Shown: positions 7,990-12,741 of the stretch, in pieces | How positions within the stretch are numbered: position 1 is the stretch's first letter | How the letters are laid out: every line of letters begins with the position of its first letter | Assembly (NCBI GenBank): GCA_007128555.1 | Contig: SKXF01000171.1 | Location: 1-12,741, forward strand | Direction of reading: 5' to 3' | From: Clostridia bacterium | GTDB lineage: Bacteria > Bacillota_E > SLMV01 > PUMD01 | DNA length: 12,741 nt | The notes under the pieces: generated by a model | Seen by the model: the letters and a program-made list of their open reading frames with translations, nothing else | Told to the model about the DNA's origin: nothing | Databases searched by the model: none | Translations under genes and position numbers: made by a program

Positions 7990-9136
7990 GGGCTGTGGGG
8001 CCGGCGTCTGCTACCTTCTTCTTGCCGGTCTCCCCGGCTGCAGTCCGCAAAGAATGAGCCCGGAAGAACCGGGGATACAGCAGCCCGCGAAAACCGTGTT
8101 TGAGCAGAAGAAGGGCTTCGTGAGACCCGTACCCTCCCCATGGTTTTCCGATCTGGGCCAGGGGAACATCCGGTGCACACTGTGCCCCAGGCAGTGCACC
8201 CTGGCCGACGGCGAGCGATCTTTCTGCCGGGTCAGGGAAAATCGCGGGGGAACGGGGTATACCCTGGCCCACGGAAACCCGGCGTTACTGCAGGAGGACC
8301 CCATCGAACGCAAACCCTTCTTCCACGTGCTGCCCGGCAGCCGGGCCCTCTCGATCTCAACGGCCGGATGCAATCTTGAGTGCAAGTTCTGCGAGGTATG
8401 GGATATGGCCCTGGAGCACCCGGAGAACGTCTATGCCCACGATATGCCCCCGGAGAAGGTCATCGAGCTGGCTGAGCGATCCGGGGTGGGCTCCGTAAGC
8501 TATGCCTTCGGGGAACCAGTGATCTTTTTCGAGTACATGGCTGAGGTTGCGGCCCTCGCGAGGGAGGCAGACCTGCTCAACCTGTTGCACACTGCCGCGT
8601 ATATCCGTCCCGAGCCCCTGGAGGCACTCCTTGGGACCATCGATGCAGTAAACGTTGACCTGAAGGGGTTCGAGGAGGCCTTCTACCGCGATGTCACAGG
8701 TGGCGAACTGGGCCCGGTGCTGGATGCCCTCGTGATGCTGAAGGACGCGGGCGTCCACATCGAGATCACCAACCTTCTCATTCCCAGTCTGAACGATGAC
8801 ATGGAACAGGTGCGGAACATGTGCGAGTGGATCGCAGGGAAACTGGGCCCCGGGGTGCCGCTGCACTTCACCCGCTTCTACCCACTGTATAAGCTGTCGG
8901 AGCTGCCCAGGACACCCGTCTCCACACTGGAACAGGCCCGGAGCATCGCCCTGGAGACAGGGCTCCATTTCGTGTACATTGCCAGGGTCACCGGCCACGA
9001 GGGAGAAGACACCTTCTGCCCGGGCTGCGGGGAGAAGATCATCGACCGCATGGGATTCGTGATCGCCGAGATCCGCATGGAAAAGGGCCGATGCGCCCAC
9101 TGCGGTACGGGGATCCCCGGCCTGTGGACCGAATGA
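7937..9136 (+). CDS. AmmeMemoRadiSam-type radical SAM enzyme (AmrS-like) with Tat/lipoprotein-like N-terminus
   Basis: A 399-aa radical SAM protein. The [4Fe-4S]/SAM motif is CNLECKFC (Cys145, Cys149, Cys152). Before it lies a CTLCPRQC cluster (80-87) with Cys97 in SFCRVREN. At the C-terminus a zinc-ribbon-like pair, CPGCGEK (361-364) and CAHCGTGIPG (386-389), is typical of the AmrS family (COG1180). DPIERKPFFHVLPGS also fits it. Residues 11-36 contain MDRRTFLRG, a hydrophobic run and LPGC, i.e. a twin-arginine signal ending in a lipobox-like Cys35 (Pro at -2 is not canonical). This predicts membrane anchoring or export. ATG 7937 follows AGGAGG at 7920-7925 (11-nt spacing); ATG 7967 after GAGGG is an alternative that starts right at the Tat motif. 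It overlaps the upstream membrane protein gene. The usual AMMECR1 and Memo partners are not in the window. The substrate of AmrS proteins is not known to me. Confidence 0.88.
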   Translation: MSERESARDTMDRRTFLRGCGAGVCYLLLAGLPGCSPQRMSPEEPGIQQPAKTVFEQKKGFVRPVPSPWFSDLGQGNIRCTLCPRQCTLADGERSFCRVRENRGGTGYTLAHGNPALLQEDPIERKPFFHVLPGSRALSISTAGCNLECKFCEVWDMALEHPENVYAHDMPPEKVIELAERSGVGSVSYAFGEPVIFFEYMAEVAALAREADLLNLLHTAAYIRPEPLEALLGTIDAVNVDLKGFEEAFYRDVTGGELGPVLDALVMLKDAGVHIEITNLLIPSLNDDMEQVRNMCEWIAGKLGPGVPLHFTRFYPLYKLSELPRTPVSTLEQARSIALETGLHFVYIARVTGHEGEDTFCPGCGEKIIDRMGFVIAEIRMEKGRCAHCGTGIPGLWTE

Positions 9137-9153
9137 ACCCTTCCGACCCACGA

Positions 9154-10227
9154 TCAGGTCCTTTGCCGGAAGCGCTGCAGCTGCTGCAGGGATCGTTCGT
9201 CCAGGTGGGTCAGCCCGGCCTCCTCTGCCCATTCCATGGCCTCGATGAACTCCTGGGGGGTGATGGCCCGGGCGATGCGCTCGTACTCGAAGGCCCGGTA
9301 TTCCACCCGGTACTGGGCCATGATGTTCACGTAGGTGTCCGTGGAGAGGTGTTCGGCTACCCAGTGGACGAATTCCCGGGTGCCGGCCACCCGGTTGGGC
9401 ATGACCAGGTGGCGCACCATCAGTCCGCGCCGGGCAATGCCCCGTCCATCGCACACCAGGTCTCCGACCTGGCGGTGCATCTCTACCAGGGCTTTCTGGG
9501 CCCTTTCGGGGTAGTCATAGGCCTCTGCATCGTTATAGCGCTCGGCTTCCCCACCGTCCATGAACTTAAGGTCCGGCAGGTAGATGTCCACGATGCCCTC
9601 CAGTATCCTCACGGCCTCCAGGTGCTCGTAGCCGCTGGTGTTGTAGCAAAGGGGTAAACGCAGGCCGTTGTTCAGGGCAATGCGCACGGCGCCAAGAATA
9701 TTGGGCATGACGTGGGTGGGCGTAACGAGGTTGATATTGTGACAGCCCCGGGCCTGCAGGTCCAACATCATCTGGGCCAGCTCTTCATCGCTGACCTCCC
9801 GCCCCCAACCCTCGTGGGCGATAGGGTAGTTCTGGCAGAAGACGCAGCGGAGATTGCAATTGGAGAAGAAGATTGTCCCGGAGCCGTTGCTGCCCACCAG
9901 GGGCAATTCCTCCCCGAAATGAGGGCTGTGACTGTATACCACCGCCCGTTCGGCCGTCCGGCAGAATCCCCGCTCCCCGCTGAGGCGGTTCACCCCGCAC
10001 CGCCGGGGACAAAGGGTACACGCCCCGAGGATGGAGTAAGCTTCCTCCACCCTTCGGGCGAGCCTTCCCTCGTTCTCCAGGTGATCATAGGCGGGAAAGG
10101 GAGCAGCGGCTTCCCTCTCCCCCACCCGCCCACACCCCTTGAAAAAGACTCCGCCGGCGAGGCTCACCAGTGCACCGCCGCCAGCGAGAAGGAGATTCCT
10201 AACAAAGCTTCTGCGATTCATGGTCAT
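9154..10227 (-). CDS. Radical SAM protein of PflX/COG1313 type with Tat-type N-terminus
   Basis: A 357-aa protein. The radical SAM cluster motif is CNLRCVFCQN (Cys124, Cys128, Cys131), preceded by CTLCPRRC (70-77) and Cys89 in GERGFC. HNINLVTPTH, YNTSGYE, DIYLPDLKFMD and VRHLVMPN are characteristic of the COG1313 group, described as homologous to pyruvate formate-lyase activating enzymes. The N-terminus MTMNRRSFVRN plus a Gly/Ala/Leu-rich stretch to about residue 32 is a Tat-like signal or anchor; Cys32 (KGC) is a poor lipobox. ATG 10227 follows GGGGAGGA (10243-10236) with an 8-nt gap. A plausible promoter lies at 10292-10320. The gene converges with the AmrS-like gene, stops 17 nt apart, with no room for a terminator, so the transcripts probably overlap. 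It likely shares a role with that neighbour, but no substrate can be named. Confidence 0.88.
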   Translation of the reverse strand: MTMNRRSFVRNLLLAGGGALVSLAGGVFFKGCGRVGEREAAAPFPAYDHLENEGRLARRVEEAYSILGACTLCPRRCGVNRLSGERGFCRTAERAVVYSHSPHFGEELPLVGSNGSGTIFFSNCNLRCVFCQNYPIAHEGWGREVSDEELAQMMLDLQARGCHNINLVTPTHVMPNILGAVRIALNNGLRLPLCYNTSGYEHLEAVRILEGIVDIYLPDLKFMDGGEAERYNDAEAYDYPERAQKALVEMHRQVGDLVCDGRGIARRGLMVRHLVMPNRVAGTREFVHWVAEHLSTDTYVNIMAQYRVEYRAFEYERIARAITPQEFIEAMEWAEEAGLTHLDERSLQQLQRFRQRT

Positions 10228-10291
10228 AACATCGATCCTCCCCGCGATCGATTGTCATCCCGGAAACAGTACGGATCCGCACGCTACATAC

Positions 10292-10320
10292 AGTATATTC
10301 GTCCATGGACATGCTGAGAA
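10292..10320 (-). promoter_or_regulatory. Candidate promoter of the PflX-like radical SAM gene
   Basis: On the minus strand, TTCTCA (10320-10315) is followed after 17 nt by TATACT (10297-10292): 4/6 and 5/6 matches to the sigma-70 consensus. Transcription would start near 10285, about 58 nt before the ATG. Confidence 0.45.
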
Positions 10321-10506
10321 GAGTAGATGGCCCAGGTACAGCCGCGGAGGCCCTTCCCGGAGAGCATCATCGTGGCTGCTCTGGCCCGCCGGTCGCCGCG
10401 TTCCTGCACGGCCCATCCCGGACGAGAGTCGACCTGCATGGCCTGCCCGGTTGCCCTCATCAACGAGAACGTTGTTTGAACACGCGCGGGACAGCGGCAA
10501 AATCTC

Positions 10507-10537
10507 TTGCTATGGCACCGCGGTGGAGTGTTACAAT
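10507..10537 (+). promoter_or_regulatory. Candidate extended -10 promoter of the secreted-protein gene
   Basis: TGTTACAAT (10529-10537) is an extended -10 element with a 5/6 match in its hexamer. TTGCTA at 10507-10512 is a weak -35 with a long 19-nt spacer. It lies about 80 nt before the start codon at 10621. Confidence 0.4.
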
Positions 10538-10620
10538 GAGCGAGCTGATCGGATGCGGGCAAGCACACCCATTGGACCGAACCCCCCTGATCTGGCGTGT
10601 ATGGAAAGGAAGTGGGTCTA

Positions 10621-11202
10621 TTGTTCGGGAAGTTGGTACGGATTGTGCTGGCCACGGGCATCATGCTGTTCGCCGTAATGTTCGTCTGCCCGATCGACTT
10701 CGGGATTGCGCATGTCACGTCGCAGGCGGATAGTAATGTATCGGCTACCACGGTCTCAACTGGGGACACTGTCTATCATCCCGACCCCTTTGTTGTCATT
10801 GAGGTGGAGACGGATGCCCTGGATGAGCACCTGTTGCTACGAGAACTCAAGGAGGCGCTGTCCGAAGTGGCCCAGTTGACAACCCTGGACCCGGAACACG
10901 CCCCCGAGGATGCTCCGGTGCTGTACGTTAGACTGACCAGAGTTACCGGTTTTTTCACCCCCCTCTTCTCCCGCAATGATCTGGAGGTCAGGTGGTACTA
11001 TGCTGGCGATGGTGACATCGAGAGATATGTCGAGGAAGGCACGTCGGTAGGCCTTGACCAGGGAGAGGCACATGCTGTCAGGTGGGTCACCGGAGATACC
11101 CAGATCGGTTCGGTCATGTACGGTGTCTTCACGCGCGTCCATCACCTCCGCAGGCTGGCGCGACAGGTCGGGGACGAGCTGGCAAGCCAACTCGCGCCCT
11201 GA
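10621..11202 (+). CDS. Hypothetical secreted protein (family X)
   Basis: A 193-aa protein I do not recognise. The N-terminus MFGKLVRIVLATGIMLFAVM is a Sec signal peptide, with possible cleavage after GIA (about residue 30) or SQA (about 36). The mature part alternates short hydrophobic strands (PFVVIEVET, VLYVRLTRVTGFF, LEVRWYY) with charged helices (HLLLRELKEALSEV and, at the C-terminus, HHLRRLARQVGDELASQL), suggesting a small alpha/beta periplasmic fold. No lipobox or catalytic motif is evident. TTG 10621 was chosen because AAAGGAAG (10605-10612) sits 8 nt upstream; GTG 10597 would add 8 residues and lacks such a site. Part of this gene, 10714-10804, recurs in broken form at 12447-12533. 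It could be an outer-membrane-associated lipoprotein-like factor, but nothing decides that. Confidence 0.7.
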   Translation: MFGKLVRIVLATGIMLFAVMFVCPIDFGIAHVTSQADSNVSATTVSTGDTVYHPDPFVVIEVETDALDEHLLLRELKEALSEVAQLTTLDPEHAPEDAPVLYVRLTRVTGFFTPLFSRNDLEVRWYYAGDGDIERYVEEGTSVGLDQGEAHAVRWVTGDTQIGSVMYGVFTRVHHLRRLARQVGDELASQLAP

Positions 11203-11270
11203 CGGCCCTGGAAGGAAGACGGCACCCGATCCGGGACGCCGCAGGATGGGACGATAGGATTGGGGAGGAA

Positions 11271-11816
11271 ATGATCCATATCACGAAACGGCGGGCAGAA
11301 GAGCTCACCCCAATGCCGGGGAAACGAAGGGCATTGAAATCATGAGGATGCACCCCCTGGACACCAGGGCTTTCACGCGAGGCGAGTTCCTCGACGAGAC
11401 CGCCGATCGCACGTCTCCTGGTAGACGAGGATCTTCGGGTTCACAACGTTGAGGGGACACTCCTGCCACAGGTAGCCCCCGGCGTGTCCTTCGAAGACCT
11501 GGCGTTTTCCAGCCTGCAGGCCTCCCGGGCGTACTCCCGCGCCCCCGAGGACGAATGCGTCGCGGTGGTCTCGAAACCGACGACGTCGAGAATCGCAAGT
11601 GCCCGACCTTAGCCGTTTCTCACTCCTGGTTGATGAAAAGGCGGAAGGCGAAACCTTTGACCGTTCCATGAAATGACGCTCTGCCTGGCCGGCTTCGTGG
11701 TGCAGCTCGGATACGAGGAACAGGTAACGGGACGGACAAAGCTAGAGATCCTCGTATTGCACAACCATGACGAGTCGGACGCATCGGTGGACCTCCTGGA
11801 GGATTATCCCTGCTGA
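11271..11816 (+). pseudogene. Probable decayed coding region, product unknown
   Basis: Within the gene-poor stretch 11203-12059, consecutive short open frames look coding in codon use. ATG 11271, after GGGGAGGA, gives a 24-aa frame ending at 11345. It overlaps ATG 11342 (ATGA), which gives MRMHPLDTRAFTRGEFLDET and then stops at 11452. A one-base shift near 11405 opens another frame, 11409-11612, with RLLVDEDLRVHNVEGTL and VAPGVSFEDLAFSS. A further frame reads SRFSLLVDEKAEGETF to about 11675, overlapped by ATG 11673-11816 (47 aa, containing LEILVLHNHDESDASVDLL). The chain of frames suggests one or two genes broken by frameshifts. A faint resemblance of VEGTL...VAPGVSFED to the C-terminal end of CoA-transferase beta subunits is too weak to name it. 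Confidence 0.35.
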
Positions 11817-11954
11817 AAACATGGGACGCATCGGAGACCCGGGAGAAACCGCATTTTGCGACGGAATTCTTCGGTCCCCGCTACGGGATGAGGGTCACCG
11901 AGGCAAAGATCCCTCCGGTTCCTCCCAAAGGTCCTCACGACGCTCCCGACGCGC

Positions 11955-11982
11955 CCTGGGATGGGTCCATATCCCATCCAGG
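11955..11982 (+). terminator. Hairpin upstream of the small membrane protein promoter
   Basis: CCTGG-G-ATGGG (11955-11965) pairs with CCCATCCAGG (11973-11982): 10 pairs with one bulged G and a 7-nt loop. No T-run follows. It separates the decayed region from the promoter at 11989 and may end transcription from upstream, or act as an operator-like dyad next to the -35. Confidence 0.35.
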
Positions 11983-11988
11983 CGCATC

Positions 11989-12016
11989 TTGACATGACGG
12001 TCAGGTTTACCATATT
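11989..12016 (+). promoter_or_regulatory. Candidate sigma-70 promoter of the small membrane protein gene
   Basis: A perfect -35, TTGACA (11989-11994), a 16-nt spacer and CATATT (12011-12016, 4/6). Transcription would start near 12023, leaving a leader of about 37 nt that contains the ribosome binding site. Confidence 0.5.
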
Positions 12017-12059
12017 TGCAATCGATAGTCATTCTCACAAGCTGAGGAGAGATAGAAAC

Positions 12060-12305
12060 ATGCTTACCCTTCAGAAGACCTGGATTCCGGTCCTCATCTT
12101 ATCCGCCCTGATCGTCCTTCTCCTACCCGGCATCGTAGCAGCGGGGGAATACCTCGACGTCCTGGAGCACATCGCCGACGATATCGAGGAAATCCACGAG
12201 GACATGCACAAGGTCGTCTATTTCCTGCGACTCATGGCCTATTCCAGCATGGTCATGGCCCTCTCTCTGGTCGGCCTGGTCGCCGTCACGGCCATAAAGA
12301 AGTAA
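12060..12305 (+). CDS. Small secreted, membrane-anchored protein (family Y), 81 aa
   Basis: ATG 12060 follows GAGGAG (12044-12049) at 10-nt spacing, with a promoter candidate at 11989. Residues 1-28 are a Sec-type signal peptide with AxA-like cleavage at VAA|GE. Residues 31-52 (YLDVLEHIADDIEEIHEDMH) form a strongly acidic amphipathic helix with heptad-like hydrophobics, suited to coiled-coil pairing. Residues about 54-77 (FLRLMAYSSMVMALSLVGLV) are a transmembrane helix, and the end is KK. The predicted product is a short helical hairpin-like envelope peptide with the acidic helix outside the membrane; it could be a subunit or regulator of a larger complex. No known family is recognised. A diverged broken copy lies at 3720-3945. 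Its conserved trailer and terminator support a real transcription unit. The longer in-frame extension to 11961 is rejected because the promoter lies inside it. Confidence 0.75.
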   Translation: MLTLQKTWIPVLILSALIVLLLPGIVAAGEYLDVLEHIADDIEEIHEDMHKVVYFLRLMAYSSMVMALSLVGLVAVTAIKK

Positions 12306-12317
12306 GCAACCGATCAC

Positions 12318-12345
12318 GGGTGGGAGGGAAATCCTCCTCCCACCC
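12318..12345 (+). terminator. Strong hairpin after the small membrane protein gene
   Basis: GGGTGGGAGG (12318-12327) and CCTCCCACCC (12336-12345) form a perfect 10-bp GC-rich stem with an 8-nt loop, starting 12 nt after the stop codon. No T-run follows. The corresponding site after the broken copy (from 3958) has lost pairing in the second arm. Confidence 0.65.
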
Positions 12346-12446
12346 TCACCTATTCCCCAGATGAAGGTCACCAACCGTCTTCCGACCTGAAACGTGCCGG
12401 CCAGCACCCTGACCCGACACCAGCATCATACGCCGGGCCACCAACG

Positions 12447-12533
12447 ATCACGTCGCAAGCGGACCGTCATGTACCAACTACCACGGTCTCGAGGACGCTA
12501 TCTATCATCCCGACCCCCTTGTTATCATTAAGG
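12447..12533 (+). pseudogene. Fragment of a second copy of the family X secreted-protein gene
   Basis: This stretch aligns with 10714-10804 inside the intact gene: both contain CACGTCGCA-GCGGA, CTACCACGGTCTC, CTATCATCCCGACCCC and TTGTTATCATTAAGG (here) against TTGTTGTCATTGAGG (there). A 4-nt deletion near 12490 breaks the frame. No signal-peptide part is recognisable upstream, and similarity ends abruptly at about 12533, close to the start of transposase-related sequence. It is a dead remnant. Elsewhere in 12346-12607 I see only a small inverted repeat, ACCGA/TCGGT at 12541-12555, and the promoter candidate listed separately. Confidence 0.65.
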
Positions 12534-12560
12534 CGCCGCGACCGATCAAGTCGGTTCGGG

Positions 12561-12589
12561 TTGACAAAGTGACGAGGGGAAGGTACCGT
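12561..12589 (+). promoter_or_regulatory. Possible promoter before the transposase-like gene
   Basis: A perfect TTGACA (12561-12566), a 17-nt spacer and TACCGT (12584-12589, 3/6). The -10 is poor; such weak promoters are common at insertion sequence ends. Confidence 0.3.
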
Positions 12590-12607
12590 AGTGTCGGGGT
12601 GATTTAG

Positions 12608-12741
12608 TTGGCGTCTCGCTGGGATCCGCCGTTTTGGATTGGGGATCGGCTCTTCACACAGGAGGATTTTGATCTTATTTGTTGGACCACCGAATGCTTT
12701 CAGACGTTGAGCCGGACGGAGCTCGCGCTTACGGTTTGTGA
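12608..12741 (+). CDS. Transposase-like protein, N-terminal fragment (runs off the window)
   Basis: An in-frame TAG at 12605-12607 is followed directly by TTG 12608, after GGGGTGA. The frame stays open for 44 residues to the window edge. It includes FWIGDRLFTQEDFDLICWTT and LSRTELALTVC, a helical pattern (F-T-x-E-D-x-x-L-I ... LSR-x-EL-A-x-T-x-C) that I associate with the N-terminus of IS4-type and DUF4338/DruA-like transposase-related proteins. The catalytic domain is not in the window, so family and integrity cannot be judged. The TTG start could also mean the true 5' end is lost. Confidence 0.5.
   Translation, partial: MASRWDPPFWIGDRLFTQEDFDLICWTTECFQTLSRTELALTVC

Larger units (their letters stand above)
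10228..10596. other. Divergent promoter region between the second radical SAM gene and the secreted-protein gene
   Basis: About 370 bases with no believable gene. It carries a minus-strand promoter candidate (10292-10320) and a plus-strand one (10507-10537). Open frames crossing it lack any family resemblance. Confidence 0.5.

Noticed and set aside
7937..9136. Complete AmmeMemoRadiSam system
   Set aside because: Only the radical SAM member is present; no AMMECR1 or Memo-like protein occurs in the window.
8357..9454. Long 365-aa minus-strand open frame
   Set aside because: It is antisense to the radical SAM gene and runs across the convergent junction; Gly/His/Arg/Pro-rich composition and no motifs. 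A product of high GC.
11409..11612. CoA-transferase beta subunit remnant
   Set aside because: Only a short VEG...APGVSFED stretch is reminiscent, and no other conserved residues can be found.
1..12741. CRISPR array, tRNA or rRNA genes
   Set aside because: No regularly spaced repeats, and no cloverleaf or rRNA-like segments were seen on reading.

Overview
This is a GC-rich bacterial segment of about 12.7 kb, probably from an anaerobe. The signs are a rubredoxin fused to a thiamine-diphosphate enzyme, two CX3CX2C radical SAM proteins, and three twin-arginine (Tat) type N-termini. The gene content recalls sulfate reducers or syntrophs of the old Deltaproteobacteria, but the sequence alone does not settle the taxon. 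No rRNA, tRNA or CRISPR array was seen.

Layout. 1-170 (minus): end of a decayed pyruvate-kinase-C-terminal-like gene with an in-frame stop. 171-578: non-coding. 603-1652 (plus): Tat-type aldo/keto reductase. 1798-1828: strong hairpin shared by two convergent genes. 1840-3606 (minus): rubredoxin-pyruvate oxidase-like fusion. 3607-4139: no intact gene, but a frameshifted copy of the small membrane protein gene found at 12060. 4140-5264 (minus): M24 (Xaa-Pro dipeptidase-like) peptidase. 5503-7989 (plus): polytopic membrane protein with a spermidine-synthase-like domain, overlapping by 53 nt a Tat/lipoprotein-type AmrS-like radical SAM enzyme (7937-9136). 9154-10227 (minus): a second Tat-type radical SAM enzyme of the PflX/COG1313 kind, tail to tail with the first. 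10621-11202 (plus): unknown secreted protein. 11203-12059: decayed coding material. 12060-12305 (plus): 81-aa secreted, membrane-anchored protein. 12447-12533: fragment of a second copy of the 10621 gene. 12608-12741: start of a transposase-like gene running off the window.

Functional reading. The core of interest is 5503-10227: a membrane-embedded aminopropyltransferase-like protein translationally coupled to a radical SAM protein that appears to be exported or membrane-anchored, with a second such radical SAM protein converging on it. Radical SAM enzymes outside the cytoplasm would be unusual because SAM and low-potential reductant are cytoplasmic, so this may be an envelope-associated modification system. 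That is inference.

The other theme is gene decay and duplication. Two small envelope-protein families (the 12060 and 10621 genes) each have an intact copy and a broken copy here, and a transposase lies next to one broken copy. At least three, probably four, decayed genes occur in the window.
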